Shown: piece after piece, positions 54,001-62,527 of the stretch
Numbering within the stretch: the first letter of the stretch is position 1
How the letters are laid out: each line of letters begins with the position of its first letter
Source: Coix lacryma-jobi var. lacryma-jobi
Lineage: Eukaryota > Streptophyta > Magnoliopsida > Poales > Poaceae
Assembly (NCBI GenBank): GCA_009763385.1
Contig: CM019831.1
Span: 111,378,680 to 111,442,679, forward strand
Reading direction: 5' to 3'
DNA length: 64,000 nt
Notes under the pieces: model-generated
Seen by the model: the letters and a program-made list of their open reading frames with translations, nothing else
Database searches by the model: none
What the model was told of the DNA's origin: nothing
Program-made: the position numbers and the translations under genes

Positions 54001-54252
54001 CTCAAGAAGTTGCGAAACAGAAAGCAAGTTGAAATGCAAATTAGAAACCAAGGCAACATTCTTCAGGACAAAGTTCTCATTGAGCCGGATAGCTCCCTGA
54101 GAAACAACCTTACCTCTACTATTATCCCCGAAAGTGATGTACTCCTTGTGCATCATGGGGCTAAGGCTGGAGAACCATTCCTTCTTTCCGGTCATGTGGC
54201 GCGAACACCCAGAATCCATGAGCCACATATTCTCCAACCGAAGTTCTTGCAT
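51046..54252 (-). CDS. pol: Element F pol: protease, integrase, reverse transcriptase, RNase H (intact)
   Basis: About 1068 codons from ATG 54252-54250, which overlaps the gag stop by one base (TGATG), frame -1 relative to gag. Second codon CAA. Protease DSGCSRHMTG near residues 13-22; integrase zinc finger HRRLGHLSFD and CHPCRHGK; integrase D in HMDTVGPAR, D in RNDNGTAF, E in VVERKNQ; RT with YVDDIIFGGSS; RNase H with DADFAGCR, TEAEYVAAA and the terminal GVCFPF. All catalytic motifs I can recognise are present. The RT has FALVARLEAI where A has FAPVARLEAI, a substitution whose effect is unknown. The overlapping stop/start suggests reinitiation or -1 frameshifting to express pol. Confidence 0.95.
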   Translation of the reverse strand: MQELRLENMWLMDSGCSRHMTGKKEWFSSLSPMMHKEYITFGDNSRGKVVSQGAIRLNENFVLKNVALVSNLHFNLLSVSQLLEDDCEVRFKKGLSRVLDPRGDLVCRIVPFGRVFRADFSQSFGSARCLMAGPSSDLWKWHRRLGHLSFDLLARLSSLGLIQGLPKLKFQKDLVCHPCRHGKMVAASHPPVNQVMTKRPGELFHMDTVGPARVCSAGGKWYVLVIVDDFSRYSWVFFMEGKDEAFSFARDLILKLKTEFPPDTIRAIRNDNGTAFGNSQFASFCSSNGIEHQFSSPYVPQQNGVVERKNQTLVEMARTMLDEHRTPRRFWAEAINTACHVSNRIFLRALMKKTSYELWFGRVPKVSHFRVFGCKCFILKQGNLDKFESRSADGVFLGYASYSCAYRVLNLETNRIVETCEVTFDETMPCVSSAFDVAGEQEMGETIFVEEEQENADWGDPEPPLAAPVDPATSTSARGPDPTTSSSWGPLEPPLQRAPAAPEGATASGEGEATSARQAPRSVQQVHPPRQMIGGIDQRVTRSRAYEISHFAHSAFVASFEPKDVGHALSDSNWVNAMHEELENFERNKVWTLVPPPPQCHPIGTKWVFKNKEGEDGMVVRNKARLVAQGFCQKEGIDYDETFALVARLEAISILLAFAASKGFKLYQMDVKSAFLNGYIEEEVYVRQPPGFEDPKFPNLVYKLSKALYGLKQAPRAWYDRLKNFLLSKGFKMGRVDRTLFLLKQGNDTLLVQIYVDDIIFGGSSHALVVKFSDTMSREFEMSMMGELTFFLELQIKQTRDGTFVHQGKYTKDILKKFDMGEAKPLTTPMPTTAAMDADQDREPVDQKEYRSMIGSLLYLTATRPDIQFSVCLCARFQASPRTSHKQAVKRIMRYLRYTPQFGLWYSSSSTLSLCGYSDADFAGCRLERKSTSGTCQFLGSSLVLWSSRKQWNIAQSTTEAEYVAAASCASQLLWMVATLHDFGLDFSRVPLLCDSTSAISVAKNPVLHSKTKHIDVRFHFLRDHYEKGDIDLRHVDTHNQVADIFTKPLDLSTFARLRGELGVCFPF

Positions 54253-57011
54253 CAATAGAAAGGCAGGAAGTGAGCATATGGCACAACACTGGGGTTAGTA
54301 TACTGAGAAGGATACCAGTGCTGTGTCATAGGCCCAGAAAAAGTGTTAGAAGCAACACCAAACTGTCCTCGTCCCATGGGTGGATAGCGATCACCACCAA
54401 CCTGAAAGGGTGGTCCGCTATGGAACGGAAAACCTCCAAACTGACCTACCTGTCCCATCTGAGCAAAGCGATCACCACCATACTGAAAAGGTGGTCCGCT
54501 ATGGGACTGAGCAGCAAAACCTCTTACACTCGGCTCACGATCGTATAGAGGACGACCGGAATCGCGACGGGCACGACCACCACCCTGTGGTCTAGCTGCC
54601 TGGGGCCTAGCAACCTGAGGGGGTGCTCCTCCAGGTCTAGCGCCCTGCCTCTGAACTCCCCGACCTTGCACACCATGGAAAGGGTGGTGCCTGGCCTGGT
54701 TGTTCAGCTCCAACTCCTTCCTAGCGTCTCTCTTCCTCCGAAAGCAAAACTCAGCTAGGTGACCCTCACGGTGACAGTACTCGCACTCAAACCTCACCAC
54801 TCTCTTGGGTTGTTGGTTCCTATTGTTGCGAGGGTTGTTCACTTTGGCTGGCTGCTTGCCCTTCGGAAGGGGATCACTAGAGACGTCAGGAAGGGTGTCA
54901 AGTGTGTTCCTAAGATGGTTAGGTTTTGGAATCCACACTTGCTTGCGAGGTGGAGCCTTGGGAGGTTCATCAAGGATGCCATCCTTGGTGATAGACTTAG
55001 GAGGCTCAGGTGGGGTGATCTTGGTAAGCTTAGGGATAGCGGATGGTTTCTCACTCGGGTTCACTCCGCTAAACTCACCGATCTTACCAAAGGTACTAGC
55101 GCCCTTCCCACCTGAAGTAAAGCCTACTCCCGAGCAATCAGTTCCCCTCTTGAACTGACTGATCATCATGCCCAACTGCGGCTCACTGCATGACACCCAA
55201 CTCAGGATGGACCGAAGGTATGTGTTTTCCTCCTCGGTTTGCATCCTGTCATGCCGACAGTTGGCAATCTCAAGCTCCATCCCCACGCATCGCTCACATG
55301 GAGCGGGCAAGGTGCTAACTGAGCTGGCCTTCAAGGCTTCAGCAAGCTTGGCATTAACTCCTGCCAACTCAGTTCGCAAGCTAGGACAAAGCTTGCACGC
55401 ACCCAGCAAAGAAGGCCTAGCCTTCAGTTCCTCCAGCTCTATCTTCAGGGAGGGACACTCTTTGCAATCACCCACCAAGTCTAGCCTACTCTTCAGCTCA
55501 TCATACACCTCAATCAAAGAGGCATACTTGGTTTGCAGGGTGGCAAAGCTTGTCATATGCATCGTGCACTCCTCACACTCCTCCACATCGACCACCTTCA
55601 CCTCGGACCTAGCAATCTCAAGTTCCTTACGCGCCTCTTTCAACTTAGCCTTAAACTCCATGCGCTCTTGGAACACTTCGGTAAGCCTATTCTCCAAGAC
55701 ACCGACCAAGTCCACAAACCTATCCCGCTCCTCAGTGAGACGATCGACTTCAGAAGAATTTGGTACCTCAGAGGCGTTGTCGTCGTCGTCGTCGTCGTTG
55801 TGAGCGTCATCGGTGTCCTCTGCCTGGTGCTTGCGGTCCTCTTCATCCAAGGCCATGGTGCAAAAGCCCTTGGAGGAGTTGCCGAAGAAGCAGAGTCCGT
55901 TGAAGCGATCCTCCATCTTGTGCTCGGACTCGTCGTCGCTGGAGCCGCCGTCGGAGGTTTTCTCGCCATCGCCGATGGTGGCGAGGAAAGCACGCTTGCC
56001 GGCGTCGAAAGCCTTCTCCATGTCCTCCTGGCGGAAGTAGCCGTTCTTGTTATTCTTCCCGGCCTTGTTCTCCGGCTTGCCCTTGCGCCTGAAGTTGCGG
56101 TTCTTGCCAGGGAAGTTCTTGACGTTCTTGGGGCAGTTTGCCATGAAGTGGTCTAGATCACCACACTTGTAGCAGCCCTCGCGTGCGCCACCACGCCGGC
56201 GATTCAGGCGGTTGTTGTGAAACCGCGGGAACCGGGTGATGGCGAGGGCAAGCTCATCGTCTCCCAGCGCCTCCAACTGCTCCTCCATGACTGTATGCAA
56301 AGAAGACAACGCGACAAGAGGAGGTGAAGCGTCAGCAGAGAAAGTGGATCCACCTGTGCCTGAGACCAAAGCCATGGTGTGGGAAGAAGGGTTCTTCAGC
56401 TTGGCCTGAGTTAGGTGATCGATCTCAGTGGACTTGAGCTTGCTGAACAGCTCATCCACGGTGAGGGTGTCGTAAGTAGGAGACTCAATGATGGTCGACA
56501 CCTTCACCTCCCATACCCTCCGATCCAGGGCGTATAGCAACTTGAGAGCCCTCTCATGATCGTCATAGGGTAGGTTGGCCCGATTGGCATGCATCTTGTT
56601 CACAATTGTCTGGAAACGTGCGAACATGGCGTCAATCGTCTCTCCCTCCAACTGAACAAAGTTCTCGTACTCTCGCTTGTAGGTCTCGAAGAGTCTGGTC
56701 TTAACATGAGCGGTTCCCTCATGATAGCTTTGAAGCTTCTCCCAGATCTCTCGTGCCGTCTCAAGCTCTGAGATACGTTCGAACTCAGGAAGGGAGAGGC
56801 TGGCCAGAAGAGCATTATGAGCCTTGGAGTTGGCCTCGTGTTGATCAATCTGGATCTGACCCACACGAGCCACAAGGACTACGTACTCAGCGTTCTCACA
56901 TATCTCCCAGACAGAAGATCCGATGCTGTTGAGATAAGCACGCATCCGAATCTTCCAATAGGGATAGTTTGTTCCATCGAACCAAGGAGCCTTGCTATTC
57001 CCTCGTTCCAT
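54252..57011 (-). CDS. gag: Element F gag (intact)
   Basis: 919 codons from a true ATG. DGTNYPYWKIRMRAYL near residue 13 opens the UBN2-like capsid region. Knuckle 1 CYKCGDLDHFMANC near 285. An acidic run with DAHNDDDDDDNASE near 400. Coiled coil with CxxC pairs (CEECTMHM, CKECPSLKIELEE, CKLCPSLRTELAG, CERCVGMELE). Knuckle 2 CEYCHREGHLAEFC near 750. A Gly/Arg/Pro/Gln-rich tail. It forms particles and binds RNA. The repeated CxxC segment is the likely source of the CxxC modules in the B protein. Confidence 0.95.
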   Translation of the reverse strand: MERGNSKAPWFDGTNYPYWKIRMRAYLNSIGSSVWEICENAEYVVLVARVGQIQIDQHEANSKAHNALLASLSLPEFERISELETAREIWEKLQSYHEGTAHVKTRLFETYKREYENFVQLEGETIDAMFARFQTIVNKMHANRANLPYDDHERALKLLYALDRRVWEVKVSTIIESPTYDTLTVDELFSKLKSTEIDHLTQAKLKNPSSHTMALVSGTGGSTFSADASPPLVALSSLHTVMEEQLEALGDDELALAITRFPRFHNNRLNRRRGGAREGCYKCGDLDHFMANCPKNVKNFPGKNRNFRRKGKPENKAGKNNKNGYFRQEDMEKAFDAGKRAFLATIGDGEKTSDGGSSDDESEHKMEDRFNGLCFFGNSSKGFCTMALDEEDRKHQAEDTDDAHNDDDDDDNASEVPNSSEVDRLTEERDRFVDLVGVLENRLTEVFQERMEFKAKLKEARKELEIARSEVKVVDVEECEECTMHMTSFATLQTKYASLIEVYDELKSRLDLVGDCKECPSLKIELEELKARPSLLGACKLCPSLRTELAGVNAKLAEALKASSVSTLPAPCERCVGMELEIANCRHDRMQTEEENTYLRSILSWVSCSEPQLGMMISQFKRGTDCSGVGFTSGGKGASTFGKIGEFSGVNPSEKPSAIPKLTKITPPEPPKSITKDGILDEPPKAPPRKQVWIPKPNHLRNTLDTLPDVSSDPLPKGKQPAKVNNPRNNRNQQPKRVVRFECEYCHREGHLAEFCFRRKRDARKELELNNQARHHPFHGVQGRGVQRQGARPGGAPPQVARPQAARPQGGGRARRDSGRPLYDREPSVRGFAAQSHSGPPFQYGGDRFAQMGQVGQFGGFPFHSGPPFQVGGDRYPPMGRGQFGVASNTFSGPMTQHWYPSQYTNPSVVPYAHFLPFY

Positions 57012-57060
57012 GTCGCCCTTAGGATCCGAAACAGATTAAGGTAGGAGAGATCCTTAACCG

Positions 57061-57072
57061 GCTCCGATACCA
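57061..57072 (-). promoter_or_regulatory. Element F primer-binding site
   Basis: Sense TGGTATCGGAGC, as in A and B, next to the LTR start at 57075. Confidence 0.9.
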
Positions 57073-57074
57073 AT

Positions 57075-59064
57075 TGAAGGACCGGATTAGCGACCAGAGG
57101 GGGGGGGTGGGGTGAATGGGAGCTTCAAATTCAACTCGTGAATTGTATAGCCCTTGTCCCAGAAAGTCACCCCAAAAGCGAAGACTCGAAACGACCGGAG
57201 TGTTCACGACCTACAAGTAGGTGGATACCCTAGGAGATGTCCTAGTGGTACAGCGGAACCTCCGGAGAAACCTCAAAACCAACTGCCAAAGCCACGGAAC
57301 AAAACTCAACAAACAGCAGATTCGCGGACTGTCCGCGGTCAGAGTCCCGAACAGTCCGCCGTTAAGTCCCGGACTGTCCGTGACTAGCCGCCGGACTGTC
57401 CGCCGGCAAAAACACAAAAACCGAACTGTTCTGCAAGTCTGCTGGACAGGTCCCGGACTGTCCGGGGGTTTGTACCGTGGACTGTCCGCCGTTCACTAGA
57501 CAGTGAACAGTCAGGGGACTGCGCCTGACTGACCTGGCCAACCCCGATCCCCGGACTGTCCGCCACTGGCGGCGCGGACTGTCCGCGGATGAACAGAGAG
57601 CAGAAAAACTGCTCGGGTCAAAAGGTAAATCGATCGAAACTTCACCAAATCAAAAGTGGCTTCTATCAAACTTCTCCCTGGTGTTCCTCAACGTATTGGG
57701 GTGCTAATCCTAGGAAATCATCGCACCAATCCAAGTCAATTGAGAGTAATTCGAGAAACACCGGAAAAGGGAAAAGAGGGAGAACGAACACGAAATCAAC
57801 CCGATCTATGGATTCATGAGGTTAGAGAAGAATCCCTTCGGTAGAAAGAAGGGGCTCACAACCAAGAACAAATTGATTCAAGTGGAATCAAAAATCATCT
57901 CGCGGAGAGGAAGAACGAAACAAATCTTTGGGAGATGAAAAACCAAAACGTGAAGAACATAGAACACGATTCGATTTCAGCCTAAATTCCTCCACACGAG
58001 GAGACAACGAGAATACGGTCTCGTTTCCTCAAAGATCCAAATACACAGAGGTATGATTGCCGTCTCTGCGGATCGCTTGCAGCGAGGTATGATTAGAACC
58101 TAAGCAAGGGCTAGAGAGAGAGCTCAGGAACAAATGACTGCAAGGATAGATGGAGAGGAGGGGTGCCTCTCTTATTTATAGCCTAAAACAATAATCCCCT
58201 TACTACCCCTAGATACTTGAGCGAAACGGCCAACCCTAGGGGTATCCCGATCCAACTCTGCTGATAGTTGATCTGACGGCCACGCGCCTTCCTCATCCGT
58301 AGCTTCGCCTCGACGCAAGCCTCAGGATGCCACCACGTGCCGCCCAATCGACCGCCGCGCCTACCTCGTGGATAGCCTCGCCTCCGCGCCAGCCTCTCCA
58401 CGCCGCCACGCATCGACCGTCCTTTTTGCGGACCTCCCACCGGTTTTGAGGCCGAAACCGGGAAACCAGGGCCTTCCCCCGGTTTTGAGGCCGAAACCGG
58501 GAAACCTGTCCTCAGGCTGAGTTTTGTGGCCCAAACTCAGAAACCCGCGCGCCCAGGTTTTGAGGCCCAAACCTGGAAACTGTCCTCGCCGAGTTTTGAG
58601 GCCCAAACTCGGAAACCGGCCACCCCGAGTTTTGAGGCCCAAACTCGGAAACCATCGAGGGTAGCTTTTCGAGGCTCAGCTACCGAACCCATGCCATAGA
58701 CGGGATGTGGTTCGCACACCCCGAGTTCCAGCACCGATGCCGGAGCATGTCCAGCCTCCACGCCGGGCAACCTCCCGACTCGGCCGATGCACCGTACATC
58801 CCCATGTACTCTTGCTTGTCAACGCCATGTGCCAGCTACCACAGCTGGTCCTCAGGTCTCCTGGTGTCCAAGCTCCACGTCCGCCCTTCACCGCTCCCGG
58901 TCCGTCGGCACGGCACGTCCCTACTTGACCTTCACCTCACCTTCGACCACTGCCCGAGCTCCGCACCTGCACATCAATACAGCCAAGAGACATGTTGCCC
59001 GTTGATCGATCACTCATCACTCAGGAAGGGAACCACAAGGGCACATATCAACCTTGTGTTCTCA
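57075..59064 (-). repeat. Element F 5' LTR
   Basis: Partner of 47468-49460. Palindrome array about 57322-57590, TATAAATA on the minus strand at 58173-58180, hairpin array 58437-58683. Confidence 0.94.
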
Positions 59065-59069
59065 CATTC

Positions 59070-59080
59070 TCGGTCCATCA
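59070..59080 (+). repeat. Last 11 bases of the element E 3' LTR
   Basis: TCGGTCCATCA, against TCGGTCCTTCA in the E 5' LTR. Followed by the TCATA duplication of E (59081-59085). Confidence 0.88.
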
Positions 59081-60637
59081 TCATATAACATTAGTTCAGG
59101 TTCACATGATCAAAGTTTAAGTTGAGCACTAGCATAGATCTGCCCAATGCATACCAAGTCTAAGAAGGCACAAGATCAACACCTAGGATAAATCTAAATA
59201 GGCATCAAGGTAGACACATGCATATGATGATTAAAGTGACTTAAGGTTATTAGGACATCAAGGAGGATCCCATGCTATACTTGCCTTGATCCACGAACTC
59301 TTGCTGCTCCGAGTTGTCAAAGTAGGGCTCTTGATCACCGGCGTATGTCTCACTGTCTATACTCGATTACCACATCGACACACAACCATCCGGACAACAT
59401 TCATGCAAAGCAAACAAGCTATAATTAGAACATTACACCAACAACAAGTAAATAATATAAAAATGTTTGAAAACAGATCTACGATCTACTAGGGTCACAC
59501 AAACGCGAAGATCACGAAAAACAGAATTATAACGTAGAAGTTATGAGCTAAACAAGATTCAAAACCTTAATTAGTAGATTAGATCTAACTCAAATTTTAA
59601 ATACAGAAAACACTATATATTTTTGCATATCCAGAAATATCTTTTTGAAACGAAACTAACACAAGTTGAATGGACTAAAACGGATTTAAAACAAAGAAGA
59701 TATAAGCATTTGAAATTGATGGCAAAATTGTAAATAAACTGAAATTGAATTTGAAATTAAATCAATTTAAACGAAATTGCAGATTCGTTTGGACCGCGCC
59801 TCAAAAGGTAGAAACGCAGGGGCTTAGAAGAAAGAATCCGAAGACTCATTGAGCAGTGCTCTCTGGACTGCGGGTTTAGATCCAGAGTCTAGGGGGTCTC
59901 TTTAGCAAGATTGACACCGAAATGGTATCGATCTCCAGCGGCCGTCGGATCTAAGGCGGAGACACTGGATTAGATTGGGGGTGCTGGGCGGCGCTATTGC
60001 TGGAGTTGGGGACGGGAACGGCGTCTGCGGTGGTGCCATGGCTGGAGCGCAGCGGCGCTAGCGCGGGTTAGGGTTAGGAAACAGTAGGGACCATGGGAAA
60101 GGCATCATTCAAAAGAGGGATTCAAGGGGATCTCACCTACGGTGAAGAGGGCGACTGAGACGGCTCTGGAACGGTCTATCGCCGGTTTGGCGGCGGCGGG
60201 TCCCCTACGAATAACGGCGAGCTCGGGTAAGCAAAATAGATGGAGAAGAATGAAAAGGGAAAGTCGAGTGCGATCACGAGGTCGAACCGAAGCTCTAGCG
60301 AAGGTTTGTGGCGGCTGAAAACCACCGGAGCGTTGAGCAGACAGCGGCGGCGATCTTGCGGTTGGCGGAGCTCTCGGTGTTGGCAATTTAGGGCACGAGA
60401 GCGTGAGTTTGCTACGTGAGGAGAGGCGGTGGGTTCTCGGGAACTTTATTAGGTGGTTGGCGCGGCCGATTAGGCAGGCACGGGTGCGTGCCAGGGTCAA
60501 CATCGGGCATCGGCTCGAGTCCGACACGGATGTGAACTTTGAAGGGGGGAGGACGCTGAAGAGTGGGGCGCCACTAACTCGGGCGGTTTCAGGAGGGGAA
60601 CGGGAAGCAGCGGCGGCGGCTCTGCATGGCGCGAGGA
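59081..60637 (-). repeat. Element C 5' LTR, continuing part
   Basis: Resumes after E. The first part is AT-rich and the last part GC-rich. On the minus strand CCTAATAAAGTTCCC (about 60441-60455) is a possible promoter. ORFs near 60105-60735 have no recognisable domain and look fortuitous. Interrupted at 60637 by G. GAGGA at 60633-60637 is the candidate left duplication of G, with no partner in the window. Confidence 0.7.
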
Positions 60638-62527
60638 TGAAGGACCGAATTAGCGACCAGGGGGGGGGGGGTGAATGGGAGCCTCAAATTTCAACTCGTG
60701 AAATGAATGGCCCTTGTCCCAGAGAGTTACCCTAAAAGCAAGACACGGGCTTGCTAGTATCCACGACCATAAATGTAGGGTGGATGCTTCCAAGAAGCAC
60801 AGCGGGATACTACACAACCCAAGAAGTCCAACACAAAAGCTGGAAACCAAATCGAAGGTCGGACGAACGAACGGCGGACGAAACAATGAACAAGTCACTG
60901 CATCGGACGCTGGCAGCGTCCGATGCCTTAGTGGCGGACGTGTCTGATGTGAACAGAGCAGTTCTGGAACCTAACTGCATGACCATCGGACGCTGCTATA
61001 GTAACAGCTCAGCGTCCGATGCTCAGGCCCCAGCGCATCCGATGATCAACGGAGCGTCCGATGTCGTGCGTCCGATGCTCACTCAAAAATGTGGTTCTCA
61101 GACACGTGGCACAGGAGCGTCCGATGCTCCCGTGCTCAGCGTCCGATGCCCCCGAAACTGTGCTATTCTTCCACGAATTCAACCCGATCTCCTCTGAATC
61201 AAAATCTCTAAGGCTTAGACTTAGTATGAGGAGTTCCAAGGATGTTAGTGAGCTACTCCTAAGAGATCATGGCTCGAACCTAACTCCAAATCGGTGAATC
61301 GAAAGAATTAGGGGCAAGGGAGGGAAAAATCGATCCAACCATAAAAACCAACCGATCTACGAGCTTGTGAGGTTAGAGATGAATTCCTTCGGTGCAAAGA
61401 TGTGCCTCACAACCTAGAGCAACTTGGTTCAAGTGGAATTGAAAACCGTTTCTCGGAGAGGGAGAACGAAGCAAATCTCCAATAAGGGAAAAACCAAAAC
61501 GCAAAGAACACAACTCAAAACGTGAATTGATCTAGAATTCTAGCCGAAACTTCTCCACACGAGGAGACAACGAGATTACGGTCTTGTTTCCTCAAAATCC
61601 AAATACACAAAGGTATGATTAGCCGTCTCTGCGGATCACAGGTAGCGAGGTATGATTAGAACCTAAGCAGGGGCTAGAGAGAGAGCTCAGGAACAATTGG
61701 TTGCAAGGATAGAGAGAGAGGAGGGGCGCCTCTCTTATTTATAGCCTAATAACAATAATCCCCTTCTACCCCTAGATACAAGAGCGAAGCGGCCAACCCT
61801 AGGGGTATCCCGGTCCAACTCTGAGGAGTTGCGATCCGACAGTCACGTGCCTTCCTCATCCTTAGCTTCGCCTCGATGCAATCCTCAGGATGCCGCCACG
61901 TGCCATCCTGTCGACTGCCGCACCTTCCTCATGGATAGATTCACCGCCGCGTTAGCCTCTCCACGCCGCCACGCGTCGACCGTCCTTTTTGGACCTCCCC
62001 CCGGTTTTGAGGCTGAAACCGGGAATCTTGTCCTCCGGCTGAATTTTGTGGCCCAAACTTAGAAACTCGCGAGCCCAGATTTTGAGGCCCAAACCTGGAA
62101 ACCGTCCTTGCCGAGTTTTGAGGCCCAAACTCAAAAACTCGCCACCCCGAGTTTTGTGGCCCAAACTCAAAAACCGTCGAGGGTAGTTTTTTGAGGCTCA
62201 ACTACCAAACCCGCGCCATAGACGAGATGTGGTTCGCACCCCCCGAGTTCCAGCAACGACGCCGAAGCATGTCCAGCCTCCACGGTGGGCACAGTGCATT
62301 CGCCTTCCTTCTCGGCATCTCACCAAGTGTCATGACGCCATCACCTTCCTCCCGACTTGGCCGATGCACCGCACATACCCATGTGCTCTCGCTTGTCGAT
62401 GCCACATGCCAGCTACCACAGCTGGTCCTCAGGTCTCCCGTTCCATCGGTCCAAGCCTCACGTCCGCCCTTCACCGCTCCTGGTCCGTCGGCATGACACG
62501 TATCTACTTGACCTTCACCTCACCTTT
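60638..62527 (-). repeat. Element G: Sirevirus LTR, interrupted at its right side
   Basis: Starts TGAAGGACCG and has CGACCAG, a long G-run and TGAATGGGAGCC as in A and F. Contains a GCGTCCGATGC array (about 60901-61150), TATAAATA on the minus strand at 61736-61743, and a partly decayed hairpin array (61997-62205). It matches the F LTR up to CCTTCACCTCACC and then breaks where H begins. The orientation is inferred from A and F. Whether it is one LTR of a full element or a solo LTR cannot be seen. Confidence 0.82.

Larger units (their letters stand above)
47468..59064 (-). mobile_element. Element F: Sirevirus with both ORFs open, inserted in the 3' LTR of E
   Basis: Minus strand, 11.6 kb, exact CATTC duplication (47463-47467, 59065-59069). 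LTRs 47468-49460 (1993 bp) and 57075-59064 (1990 bp) run TGAAGGACCG to TGTTCTCA. About 20 differences by eye in the first 550 bases show it is older than A. Even so, gag and pol are uninterrupted and the primer site and polypurine tract are present, so F is the best candidate here for an autonomous Sirevirus that could supply enzymes to B. Confidence 0.95.
35723..59080 (+). mobile_element. Element E: decayed Sirevirus, split by element F
   Basis: Plus strand, with 5' LTR 35723-37877, internal region 37878-45361, and 3' LTR 45362-47467 plus 59070-59080 around element F. An exact TCATA duplication lies at 35718-35722 and 59081-59085, so E was inserted into the C LTR. The two LTRs differ by several percent over the first 200 bases by eye, older than A, B or D. 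gag and pol are broken by frameshifts and nonsense codons. Confidence 0.94.
21230..60637 (-). mobile_element. Element C: decayed Ty3/gypsy chromovirus-type element, the host of the other insertions
   Basis: Minus-strand pieces at 21230-23286, 30152-32132, 33939-34743 (internal), 34745-35722 and 59081-60637 (5' LTR). They become collinear when B, D, the solo LTR and E/F are removed. Sense order: 5' LTR, primer-binding site, H3-like leader ORF, gag, protease, RT and RNase H. Integrase and the 3' LTR lie left of the window, and the start of the 5' LTR lies to the right. LTR terminus TGTCGCACCC and the gag/pol sequences resemble grass Tekay-type chromoviruses. The chromodomain itself is not in the window, so the chromovirus label rests on overall similarity. 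Many stops and frameshifts mark it as old. Confidence 0.82.

Noticed and set aside
60105..60735. Overlapping ORFs of 110-140 codons on both strands as a host gene
   Set aside because: No domain, biased GC composition, ends inside G, and the position is within the LTR of element C, so they look fortuitous.
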